Source of the DNA: Actinomycetota bacterium
GTDB taxonomy: Bacteria > Actinomycetota > Acidimicrobiia > Spongiisociales > UBA11373
Reading direction: 5' to 3'
DNA length: 57,327 nt
Assembly: GCA_016870535.1 (NCBI GenBank)
Contig: VGBK01000005.1
Coordinates: forward strand, 1 to 57,327
Shown: in pieces, positions 24,310 through 35,375 of the stretch
How the letters are laid out: the number at the start of each line of letters is the position of its first letter
How positions within the stretch are numbered: position 1 is the first letter of the stretch
Notes under the pieces: model-generated
The model's input: only the letters and a program-made list of their open reading frames with translations
Database searches by the model: none
What the model was told of the DNA's origin: nothing
Made by a program: the position numbers and the translations under genes

Positions 24310-25086
24310 CTAGAAGAGAGCGCGTGCCATCGCCGCCCAGCCGATCTCCCGGCCGATCACGAAGGCATCCATGGTGATGGCCACCACCCAATGGAGCGCG
24401 GCACCCAGAAGGAACGACCGGGAACGCAGCGCCAGGTAGCCGAGCGCCGCTCCGGCCAGGATGGCGGCGAAGGTCTCCGGCATGGGCTTGCCGAAGTGGA
24501 TCATCACGTAGGGGATGACCGTCACCGGGATGGCGTTCCAGCCGAGACGCGGGAAGAGGCCGAACAGCAGGAACCCGCGGAAGAAGGCCTCCACCCCGAG
24601 GAACTGGAGCCCGTAGAACAGCTGGAATCCCCAGAAGTGCCAGCCGCCCGCCACCGCCCCGTCGTAGAACGGGTACTTGCGCTGGAAGGAGGCCAGGGCG
24701 GAGGCGCCGAAGAGCACCGGGAGCATCACCCCGAGGAACACCGCATAGGGCCAGATGTGCCGCCAGGTCCGGGGAAGATGCCAGCCCCACTCGCGCGGGG
24801 ACTCGCGCAGCACCAGAGCCACCACGGCCAGCGGCACCAGCACCCGCAGCACCAGCGAACTGACACCCCAGTACTGATAGGGCAGCAAGTCGAAGTAGTC
24901 CCGGTAGCCCGGCCCGAGAGCGTCGGCCAGTGAGCGATGCAAGGCGGTGCCCTTGAAGCTCGCCGGCAGTCCCCAGTACTCGAACACGATCAGCAGCACC
25001 ACCGCCGCGGTGAAGACCACCAGGGTGCGGCGATCGGGACGAAGCCCGGCGGCGCCGGCCCGCAGCGACGTTTCGGTATCAGCCAA
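24310..25086 (-). CDS. CPBP family intramembrane metalloprotease (CAAX-like)
   Basis: GVEAFFRGFLLFGL, VIPYVMIHFGKPMPETFAAILAGAALGYLALRSRS; start uncertain (TTG 25086 proposed). Confidence 0.8.
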   Translation of the reverse strand: MADTETSLRAGAAGLRPDRRTLVVFTAAVVLLIVFEYWGLPASFKGTALHRSLADALGPGYRDYFDLLPYQYWGVSSLVLRVLVPLAVVALVLRESPREWGWHLPRTWRHIWPYAVFLGVMLPVLFGASALASFQRKYPFYDGAVAGGWHFWGFQLFYGLQFLGVEAFFRGFLLFGLFPRLGWNAIPVTVIPYVMIHFGKPMPETFAAILAGAALGYLALRSRSFLLGAALHWVVAITMDAFVIGREIGWAAMARALF

Positions 25087-25234
25087 GGTGGTGGACTCGC
25101 ACGGGGCATCCCACCCTAATGGGGATTCGCGGGCTCCCGCGGTCTGGGAGTCTGGTGGTTGAGCCGTCGGCTGCGGGGGCGGCCGCCGCGGGGACCACCG
25201 GGCCCACCGACGGACGTGGAAGCGGATGACCCGG

Positions 25235-25384
25235 TCAGCCGGCCAGGCTGCGGCGCCAGGCTTCCCGATGATCGTCGGCGATCCGACGAGCGCGCACTTG
25301 GGCGACAAACAGCAAACCGACGAGCGACCCGACTCCGGTAACCACAGCGGTGGCGGCGAGCATGGGATCCATTATCCCCAGCAT
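25235..25384 (-). CDS. Small single-pass membrane protein (49 aa)
   Basis: Manual read: MLGIMDPMLAATAVVTGVGSLVGLLFVAQVRARRIADDHREAWRRSLAG*; below the track length cut-off. Confidence 0.4.
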   Translation of the reverse strand: MLGIMDPMLAATAVVTGVGSLVGLLFVAQVRARRIADDHREAWRRSLAG

Positions 25385-25428
25385 CGTCGGCTGAGCCGGG
25401 TAGGTTGAACCGGGGCGCTGAGCGGCTC

Positions 25429-25890
25429 TCAGCCGGCGCCGAGCTCCTCCCGCACCAGGCGGCCGACCAGGGCGCCGTCGACCGTTCCCCCGGCCGCCTT
25501 CATCACGTGCCCGATGACTCGGCCGGCCATCTTGGGGTCGCCGGCTCCCAACTCGGCGATGGCGGAACGCACCAGCTCCCGGGTGGCCGCCTCATCGAGG
25601 GTAGACGGCAGCCATCTAGCGAGATACTCGATCTCGAAGGCCAGCTTCTCCGCCTGAGCCCGCCCCCGCTCCCCCGCGGCGGCGAACTCCAGGCGGGCCT
25701 TCTCCATCTTCTTGCAGTACGCCCCGATGACCCGCCGGTACAGCTCGTCGCCCGCCTCCCCGCTGAAGCCCGGCTCGGTGCGCGCTCGCGAGACCTCGGT
25801 CTCCACCTGCCGGATCACATCGAGGCGCTTCCGGTCACGAGCCCGCAGGGCGTCCCTCAGTTCCGCAGCGAGTTCTTCGTGAATTCCCAT
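25429..25890 (-). CDS. GatB/YqeY domain protein
   Basis: LAAELRDALRARDRKRLDVIRQVETEVSRARTE ... DPKMAGRVIGHVMKAAGGTVDGALVGRLVREEL. Confidence 0.9.
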   Translation of the reverse strand: MGIHEELAAELRDALRARDRKRLDVIRQVETEVSRARTEPGFSGEAGDELYRRVIGAYCKKMEKARLEFAAAGERGRAQAEKLAFEIEYLARWLPSTLDEAATRELVRSAIAELGAGDPKMAGRVIGHVMKAAGGTVDGALVGRLVREELGAG

Positions 25891-25956
25891 CGTCCATCAG
25901 GGTAGTGGCCGTCCCGCCCATCGCGATCTTCCTGGGAAGCGCTTTCAGGAGATCGG

Positions 25957-25985
25957 TTGACGAGGCCCCGCCGCCGCCCTATCTT
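25957..25985 (+). promoter_or_regulatory. Candidate sigma70-type promoter for whiB
   Basis: TTGACG (25957-25962), 17-nt spacer, TATCTT (25980-25985). Confidence 0.55.
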
Positions 25986-25999
25986 GTGTAAGGCCCATT

Positions 26000-26015
26000 T
26001 GTGAACTGCTTCACA
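26000..26015. promoter_or_regulatory. Palindromic operator TGTGAA-CTGC-TTCACA (CRP/FNR- or Rex-type)
   Basis: Perfect 16-bp inverted repeat matching TGTGA-N6-TCACA, 35 nt upstream of the whiB start. Confidence 0.6.
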
Positions 26016-26049
26016 TTCCAGGGCACCGAACAGAGAAAAGAACCGGATC

Positions 26050-26322
26050 TTGATAACCCTGACCGTAATCGATTGGCGTGACGCCGCCGCCTGCCGAGAC
26101 TCCGAACCCAACCTCTTCTTCCCCATAGGCTCCACCGGACCGGCCGTCGACCAGATAGAGGCCGCCAAGGCCATCTGCACCGAGTGCACCGTCCGGGAAG
26201 ACTGCCTGACGTACGCCCTGGAGACCAACCAGGAAGCCGGGGTGTGGGGAGGCTACGCCGAGGACGAGCGGCGCCGGCTGCGCAAGCGCTGGCTGGCCGA
26301 GCGGCGCCGCCGCGCCGGCTGA
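26050..26322 (+). CDS. WhiB-family Fe-S transcriptional regulator (WhiB1-like)
   Basis: DWRDAAACRDSEPNLFFPIG...AKAICTECTVREDCLTYALETNQEAGVWGGYAEDERRRLRKR; four Cys and GVWGG; TTG start. Confidence 0.93.
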   Translation: MITLTVIDWRDAAACRDSEPNLFFPIGSTGPAVDQIEAAKAICTECTVREDCLTYALETNQEAGVWGGYAEDERRRLRKRWLAERRRRAG

Positions 26323-26359
26323 GACCCGCCGCGTCCTCTCCCCGGTCGTCCCGGGGGCT

Positions 26360-26584
26360 TCACTCTTTTCCGAAACCGATCCGGGGGGACTTGTCCGCTT
26401 CGACGTCGAGATAGGCGATCTTGTCGACCACCAGGCCGTGGCGGCGGCCCTCCTCGTCCACCAGCCAGAGGATCTTCTCCCCGTCCTCCACGGCCTGCCG
26501 GAAAGAGCGGATCACCTCCTCGGCGTCGGCCACCTCGAGATCCAGTTCCCGCGCCGTCATGGTCACGCCGATCCTCACCCGCAC
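26360..26584 (-). CDS. DUF3107 family protein
   Basis: MRVRIGVTMTARELDLEVADAEEVIRSFRQAVEDGEKILWLVDEEGRRHGLVVDKIAYLDV. Confidence 0.85.
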   Translation of the reverse strand: MRVRIGVTMTARELDLEVADAEEVIRSFRQAVEDGEKILWLVDEEGRRHGLVVDKIAYLDVEADKSPRIGFGKE

Positions 26585-26599
26585 CTGTGCCTCCTCGCG

Positions 26600-27682
26600 C
26601 TATTGCAGCTTCAGTCCCGGCGGGCGCCGCACCCGGGGCCGCCGCGCCGCCAGCCCGGCGGCGATCTCATCGAAGGCGGCGGCTGCCTCGGAGCCGGGCG
26701 CGGCCAGCACTGCCGGTTCCCCGCGGTCGGCCCCTTCCCGCAACGCCGGGACCAGCGGCACCCGGCCGAGCAGCGGCACCCCCAGGTCGTCGGCCAGCGC
26801 CCGGCCTCCTCCGGCGCCGAAGATCTCGTAGCGCTTGCCGTCGTCCCCGGTGAACCACGACATGTTCTCCACCACCCCGGCCACCTCCTGCTCCATCTTG
26901 GCGACCATCAGGGCGGCCCGGCGCGCCACGCGCTGGGCCGTGGGCTGGGGAGTGGTGACCACCACGGTCAGGGCACCGGGGAGGAACTGCGCCAGGGAGA
27001 TGGGCACGTCGCCGGTGCCGGGAGGCAGGTCGAGCAGCAAGAACTCGGGTTCGTCCCAGTAGACCTCATCGAGGAACTGCTCCAGCGCCTTGTGCAGCAT
27101 GGGCCCCCTCCACACGACCGCCTGGTCGGGAGGGACGAAGAAGTCCATCGAGATGACCCGTACCCCGTGAGCGGCAGGCGGCACGATCAACCCGCCGACC
27201 ACCGCCGGCGGCTCCTGGACCCCCAGCATCCGCGGGATCGAGAAGCCCCAGACGTCGGCGTCGAGCACGGCGACGTCGTGGCCCGCCGCGGCGAGCGCCA
27301 CAGCGGTGTTGGCCGTCACCGAGGACTTGCCCACCCCGCCCTTGCCCGAGGCGATGGCGATCACCCGGGTGCGGGATCCCGCTCCGCCCGGCCGGGCGGG
27401 GCGCCCGGCGGTGAGCCGGGCGGCCAGAGCCTCCTCGGCGGAGGAACCCATGGGCGCCGCGTCCACCCGGATGCCGGCTGCCCCGGCCGCTCCGGCGGCG
27501 GCGAAGACGGCAGCCCGCAGTTCGGTTTCGAGGGCCAGGCCCTCGGGCAGAGCCAGGCTCACCCGTCCCGAGCCGTCTCCGGCCAGATCGAACCCCGTCA
27601 TCAGGCCCAACTCTCCTACGGAGCGGCGCAGGCGAGGGACCACCACGGCTCCGACGGCGTCACGGATGGCTTGCCGATCCAC
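26600..27682 (-). CDS. mrp: Mrp/NBP35-family P-loop ATPase (Fe-S carrier)
   Basis: IASGKGGVGKSSVTANTAVALA, DADVWGFSIPRMLG, N-terminal MIP18-like domain. Confidence 0.93.
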   Translation of the reverse strand: MDRQAIRDAVGAVVVPRLRRSVGELGLMTGFDLAGDGSGRVSLALPEGLALETELRAAVFAAAGAAGAAGIRVDAAPMGSSAEEALAARLTAGRPARPGGAGSRTRVIAIASGKGGVGKSSVTANTAVALAAAGHDVAVLDADVWGFSIPRMLGVQEPPAVVGGLIVPPAAHGVRVISMDFFVPPDQAVVWRGPMLHKALEQFLDEVYWDEPEFLLLDLPPGTGDVPISLAQFLPGALTVVVTTPQPTAQRVARRAALMVAKMEQEVAGVVENMSWFTGDDGKRYEIFGAGGGRALADDLGVPLLGRVPLVPALREGADRGEPAVLAAPGSEAAAAFDEIAAGLAARRPRVRRPPGLKLQ

Positions 27683-27744
27683 TGCGGGGCTCCCGAACGA
27701 GGACGCGTCGAGACTAGCGACGCCGTCGCCTCTACCCTTCCCTC

Positions 27745-28434
27745 ATGCCCGTCCCCGACTTCAACCAGGCCCTGGGCCGCCTAACCGGTTCCCTGGGCGA
27801 CCCCACCCGGCGGGCCATCTACCTCACCGTGCGCGAGTCCGACGACGAGATCACCGCGGCGCGCGTCGCCGATCTCTTCGGCATCCACCCCAACGTGGCA
27901 CGGCACCACCTGGACCGTCTGGTGGCCGACGGCTACCTGCGGGTGCGAGATCGTGACCCCGCCCGTCCGGCAGGGGTAGGCCGTCCGCCCCGGGTCTTCG
28001 AGGCCACCGAGGACGACGTCGCCGTCTCCTACCCGGCTCGCCGCCACGACCTCCTCGCCGAACTCCTGGTGCGGGTGGTGAAGCGCCTCGCTCCCGAGGA
28101 AGGGCCCCGGGTAGCAGAAGAGGTGGGGCAAGCCTACGGAGAGGAACTGGCCGCCGCCATCGGCCTGCCCACCGAGCAGGGCTTCGCCCCGGCCCTGGCG
28201 GCGGTGGCCCGGGCGCTGACCGGCGCCGGCTTCGAGATCACCGCCGACCTCGAGGCGGGCCGCCTGGTGGCGGGGGCTTGCCCCTTCGGGCGCACCGCCG
28301 CCGACCACCCCGAGGTGGTGTGCCGCCTGGACCTGGGCATCGTGAAGGGCCTCATGGCTGCCGCCGGGGCCCCGGCTCGCCGCGTGGTCATCACCCCCCG
28401 GCGGCGCCCCAACCGGCCCTGCGTCGCCTCCTGA
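27745..28434 (+). CDS. ArsR/SufR-like HTH transcriptional regulator
   Basis: GDPTRRAIYLTVRESDDEITAARVADLFGIHPNVARHHLDRLVADGYL; C-terminal CPFG...C sensory segment. Confidence 0.8.
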   Translation: MPVPDFNQALGRLTGSLGDPTRRAIYLTVRESDDEITAARVADLFGIHPNVARHHLDRLVADGYLRVRDRDPARPAGVGRPPRVFEATEDDVAVSYPARRHDLLAELLVRVVKRLAPEEGPRVAEEVGQAYGEELAAAIGLPTEQGFAPALAAVARALTGAGFEITADLEAGRLVAGACPFGRTAADHPEVVCRLDLGIVKGLMAAAGAPARRVVITPRRRPNRPCVAS

Positions 28435-28490
28435 AAGGCCGCCGGCACCCGGTTATCCTCCTCCAGCCTGCCCCACGGAGCCTCCTGCCC

Positions 28491-31160
<2,670 letters not shown>

Positions 31161-31248
31161 AGCCGGGCGTGCCCCGGGGGCCGACGCGGCGGCCCGAGCG
31201 CCGCAAAAGGCGCGTCTCCCTGCCCGCCCACCCCTAGGGTTCTCAGAC

Positions 31249-31797
31249 ATGCGCCCCGGTGCCCTCCGCGCCCTGCTCCCCGCCGCCGTCCTCGCCCTGT
31301 CGGCCGCCGCTTGCGGAAGCGCGGCTCCGCAACTCACCGCCCCGGCAGACTCGCTCGCCTCTCCCAGTACCAGCGAGGCCCGCCCGCCTGCCCCGGTCTT
31401 CGAGGTGGCTCTGTTCGACGGCACCAGTTTCAGCCTGACGCGGCACCTGAGCCGGGACGGACGACCGGTGGTGTTGAACCTGTGGGCCTCCTGGTGCCCG
31501 CCGTGCCGCGAGGAGATCCCCCGGATCGAGGCCGCCGCCCGCCGTCATCCCCAGGTGCTCTTCCTCGGGGTTGCCGTCCAGGACGAGCCCGCGGCCGCGG
31601 CGGCGGCGGTGGCCGAACTCGGGGCGACCTATCCGACCGGGGCCGACCTCGACGGCACGTTGGACGCCGCCTTCCCCTCGCCCGGGCTCCCCGCCACCTT
31701 CCTCATCGCCGCCGACGGCACCCTCATCGGGGCACACTTCGGCGCCCTGACGGCCGCCGACATCGAAGCCCTCGTGACCCGCTACCTGGCCGGGTAG
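31249..31797 (+). CDS. TlpA-type thioredoxin-like lipoprotein
   Basis: Lipobox-like LSAAACG; NLWASWCPPCREEIPRIEAAA. Confidence 0.9.
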   Translation: MRPGALRALLPAAVLALSAAACGSAAPQLTAPADSLASPSTSEARPPAPVFEVALFDGTSFSLTRHLSRDGRPVVLNLWASWCPPCREEIPRIEAAARRHPQVLFLGVAVQDEPAAAAAAVAELGATYPTGADLDGTLDAAFPSPGLPATFLIAADGTLIGAHFGALTAADIEALVTRYLAG

Positions 31798-31805
31798 CGG
31801 CCGCC

Positions 31806-33005
31806 TCAGACCCCGGCGACGCCCCGGCGACGCAGCACTCGGCGGAGGGCGGCGAGCACTGCGGGGTCGTACTCGTAGGCGCTGCCCTGATGGAGGATCT
31901 CCAGCGCGTCGCCGGGTTCCATGCCGCCGCCCACGGCGTAGTCGTAGGCGGTGGCCACCTTCACCACCTGGGCGGCAGGAGACACGCCGGGATCACGCTC
32001 CTCCCCGGGGCGGCGGTAGGGATGGGACGACTGGGCCACCAGCGCCGCTACCGGCTCCAGGGTGGGAGCGGCAGCAACGATGGCGGCGCTCCACCGGGCG
32101 AGGTCCGCCGTGGTGACCACCCGGCCGGGGGTCGGCATCACCCCCGCCATCGCCACCCTCCCGATGTCGGCCAGGAAGGCGGCTTGCTCCACCCGGCGGC
32201 TTGCCTGAGCCCGCATCCCCAGTTCCCCGGTCAGGGCCACCGCCACCTCGGCGGAGCGCTCGGCGTGACCGGGGGGCGAGAGGCCGCCGGCCTCCGGCAC
32301 CTTTCCCAGGACCCGGATCGTCTGCCGATAGGTCAGGTCGCTGGCCGCCAGGCGGCCGAAGGCCAGGTGGGCGAAGCCGTACGGCAGACCCGCCAGGAGC
32401 ACGGCCCAGGCCCCCAGCGCCGGGGCGGTGAGCCCGTAGAGGCTTCCCGCCGCCACCAGCACGAGGTAGACCGGCCACTCGGACAAAGCGGTCCGCCAGA
32501 GCAGCCCGCCGGAGAGCCGCCGCCGCGTGCCGGTCCAGGCGGCGCGCGCCGCCGCCGACGCCAGGTACCAGGCCACCATCGCCGCGACCAACACCGCCAG
32601 CTGCCCCCAGGGACCGCTGCGGTGGGCCACCGGCGCCTCCAGGAGAGCGAAGACGCCCACGAAGCCGGCCAGCCCGGCGGCTTCGCCCGGCACGAGGTCG
32701 GCCGCCTGCCGCTCGCCGAAGCGGAGACGAGCCGCCACCCAGCCCAGAGGCACGCCCATCGCCGCGCCCCACAACAGGGGCACCAGCAGCTGGCTCAGCA
32801 CGGCTGCCGTGGCGACCGCCGGGCCCACCGGCTGCAGCCTCCCGCCGCCGAAGCGCAAGGGGAAGAGGTGCCCCAGGGCGAAGGCGGCGGCGAGGACCAC
32901 CGCGGCCGTTGCCTCCCCGCGCCCGATGGCCGCCGCCAGCCCGGCGGCGCCTACCGCGCCGGCCGCGACCGCTCGCCAGGAGAAGCGCTCAGGCACGGAG
33001 GGCAC
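31806..33005 (-). CDS. Membrane protein with degenerate HD-like C-terminal domain
   Basis: Multi-TM N-terminus; GHAERSAEVAVALTGELGMRAQASRRVEQAAFLADIGRVAM aligns with the neighbour's HD domain but HD is AD. Confidence 0.7.
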   Translation of the reverse strand: MPSVPERFSWRAVAAGAVGAAGLAAAIGRGEATAAVVLAAAFALGHLFPLRFGGGRLQPVGPAVATAAVLSQLLVPLLWGAAMGVPLGWVAARLRFGERQAADLVPGEAAGLAGFVGVFALLEAPVAHRSGPWGQLAVLVAAMVAWYLASAAARAAWTGTRRRLSGGLLWRTALSEWPVYLVLVAAGSLYGLTAPALGAWAVLLAGLPYGFAHLAFGRLAASDLTYRQTIRVLGKVPEAGGLSPPGHAERSAEVAVALTGELGMRAQASRRVEQAAFLADIGRVAMAGVMPTPGRVVTTADLARWSAAIVAAAPTLEPVAALVAQSSHPYRRPGEERDPGVSPAAQVVKVATAYDYAVGGGMEPGDALEILHQGSAYEYDPAVLAALRRVLRRRGVAGV

Positions 33006-34287
33006 GCTCCTTGACCAGGCGGGCCACCTCGGCGGCGCTGGCGTCGTCGGGGGCGCCGTAGGCCTCCCCGCGGCGGGTTATCCCGCCAATGAGCGCCTCG
33101 ACGACCTCCCCGCCGAGGGCGGCGGCCCGCTCCCGCAGCCGGGCGAAGGCCTCAGCCTGGGTCAGAGCGGCCCGATAGGAACGCGTGCTGGTCATCCCGT
33201 CGAAGGAGTCGGCCACCGCCAACACCCGCGCTTCGACAGACCCGCGCCCCCCCACCGCCACCCGATGGGATTCTTCGATGAGGCGCACCGCCGGCGCCAG
33301 CACGTCGATCCCGGCCAGCAGGTCCTCGACCACCCTCATGTGACGGGCCACCGCCGCCTCCTCCGCCGGGCCGAGCGGTTCGGTCCGGCGCAACAGGGCG
33401 GCCGGCACCGCCAGCTTGCCTACGTCGTGGAGGAGGGCGGCGGAGCGCAGGCGCTCCATGCGGCCGGGATCCAGCCCCAACTCCGTCCCGGCGACCGACA
33501 CCAGGTGGAGCACCCGGTCGGTGTGGCCCCGGGTGTACGGATCGAGGGCCTCGACGGCCTTCACGAAGCCGTGCACCGTGTCCAGGTGGGCCCGGCGCAC
33601 CCGGGCGTAGGAGGCGAACCCGACGTGCCCCGCCACGAAAGTCAGGCCGACCAGCGGAAGGATCACCGGCCCCACCAGCAGGTACGCCGCCCCGGCCAGG
33701 CTGCCGACCACGGCCAGCAGCGTCATGGCCAGGTGGTTGGCGCGCAGGGCCGACCACGCCTCCGGCGGCCGGTCCGGGTACAGGCGCCGGGTCATGAAGG
33801 CCACCAGGTAGAAGTTCACCCAGTCGTAGGCCAGGGCGGCGGGGACGGTGGCGGCCAGGATGCGGGGCACGGCGGCCCGGGTCACCGGCCCCGCCGGCAG
33901 CAGCGCCGCCAGGAGCCCCACGCCCACCGTGGAGGAGAGCACCAACTGGCCGAAGTTGGCCACCGGCAGGGTCCAGCGCCGCCGGGCGAAGTAGGAGGGA
34001 TGCACCAGCGCCAGGGCGGCCATCAGCGCCACCGCCAGCACCCCGCTCTGCGGTCCCATCACCACCGCCGTGCCGAAGGCCACCGCCACTGCGGAACTGA
34101 CCAGGAGGCGGTCGCCCACCTCCACGGCGGCGTACTCCAGAGCCACGTAAGCGGCGGCGAGGGCTCCCCACAGCCACAGCGGCCGGGGGAGCGACTGAAA
34201 CCGAACGAGCAAAACGAGCGCCGCCGCGCCGGCGGCGCCCAACACCACCGCGGGGAAGGTGGTCCGGTCCCGTGCTCGTAGGCTCAT
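32989..34287 (-). CDS. Membrane protein with HD phosphohydrolase domain
   Basis: GHTDRVLHLVSVAGTELGLDPGRMERLRSAALLHDVGKLAVP...ARVLAVADSFDGMTSTRSYRAALT after multi-TM region. Confidence 0.85.
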   Translation of the reverse strand: MSLRARDRTTFPAVVLGAAGAAALVLLVRFQSLPRPLWLWGALAAAYVALEYAAVEVGDRLLVSSAVAVAFGTAVVMGPQSGVLAVALMAALALVHPSYFARRRWTLPVANFGQLVLSSTVGVGLLAALLPAGPVTRAAVPRILAATVPAALAYDWVNFYLVAFMTRRLYPDRPPEAWSALRANHLAMTLLAVVGSLAGAAYLLVGPVILPLVGLTFVAGHVGFASYARVRRAHLDTVHGFVKAVEALDPYTRGHTDRVLHLVSVAGTELGLDPGRMERLRSAALLHDVGKLAVPAALLRRTEPLGPAEEAAVARHMRVVEDLLAGIDVLAPAVRLIEESHRVAVGGRGSVEARVLAVADSFDGMTSTRSYRAALTQAEAFARLRERAAALGGEVVEALIGGITRRGEAYGAPDDASAAEVARLVKERALRA

Positions 34288-34586
34288 ATGGGTAGCGGGC
34301 GCCCGGGTCCCGGCCTAACCGATCCTCCAGTTCACCGGAGGCTCGGCAGGCAGCTCGGTGACTCTTCGTCTTCGACGCGGTCGACCTTCCGGCTCACCTA
34401 CCGACCCCCTTCTTCGAGGCTCGACGCCGGCGCTACTCCGGCGGCGGCGCTCCGCTTCGCTCTTCTCTTGGGGTTTGCTCGTCCGTAGGTTGACCCGGGC
34501 GGCCCGTCTCCGGAACGGCCGTCCGCTCGGGTGGCTCATCGGCAGGATCACCGCCGACCTTCACCCTCTCGCGACCGCTCCTGCTA

Positions 34587-34610
34587 CCCGGCCGGCACGG
34601 GCCGGCCGGG
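34587..34610. repeat. Perfect GC hairpin in long intergenic region
   Basis: CCCGGCCGGC-ACGG-GCCGGCCGGG, 10-bp stem, 4-nt loop. Confidence 0.6.
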
Positions 34611-34733
34611 GACACTGTACCCCCGCCGGCCGGGAGTTCGCGGGCGCTCCCTCCCGCCACCCGCCACCGCATGACAGACCGTTGCCGCACCGACTACGCT
34701 ATGTGGCCGGGCGGTGCTGGGGAAGGCGGAGGC

Positions 34734-35348
34734 ATGGACTTCAGGGAACTCGAGGAGACCCTCGCCCGGTTGCCCTCGGTGCACGCGGTGCGGGTGAGCG
34801 GCGACCGCTCCCGGGTGCGCGAGGTCCACGTGCTCGCCGCCCCCGACAAGGCGGCCAAGCAGGTAGTCCGCGACGTGCAGACGCTGGCCCTGGCCCGCTT
34901 CGGGGTAGACCTGGACCGCCGCATCATCTCGGTGGTGCAGATCGGGCCGGACCGCATCCGTCCCGAGGAGGACCGCCCGGCCATCCTCGGGGTGCACGAG
35001 ATCCCCGAAGGGGCCCGCACCACGGTGGCGGTGTCCCTGCGCTGGCACGGAGAGGAGTACTCCGGCACGGCCACCGGGCCGGCCGCCGCCTCCGCTCGAC
35101 TGCGCCTGGTGGGCGAGGCGGCCCTTCGAGCGGTGGAGCGCATCGTGGGCGACGAGGCCCTGGCGCTCGACGCCGTCGGCGCCCCGGCAGTAGGGATGCG
35201 CCGGGTGATCGTGGTGGTGGTGCTCAGCACCGGGTCGCGCGGCGAGGCGGTGGCAGTGGGGTCCGCGCTGAGCCAGGGAGACGACGCCGAGGCCACGGTG
35301 CGCGCCGTGCTCGACGCCCTCAACCGCCGCATCGTTCGCCCCGACTGA
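34734..35348 (+). CDS. Conserved hypothetical protein
   Basis: MDFRELEETLARLPSVHAVRVSGDRSRVREVHVLAAPDKAAKQVVRDVQTLALARFGVDLDRRIISVVQI; clear codon bias and SD-like GGAAGGCGGAGG. Confidence 0.75.
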   Translation: MDFRELEETLARLPSVHAVRVSGDRSRVREVHVLAAPDKAAKQVVRDVQTLALARFGVDLDRRIISVVQIGPDRIRPEEDRPAILGVHEIPEGARTTVAVSLRWHGEEYSGTATGPAAASARLRLVGEAALRAVERIVGDEALALDAVGAPAVGMRRVIVVVVLSTGSRGEAVAVGSALSQGDDAEATVRAVLDALNRRIVRPD

Positions 35349-35375
35349 GGCCCGCCTTCGCTAGGTTGGGCGGCC

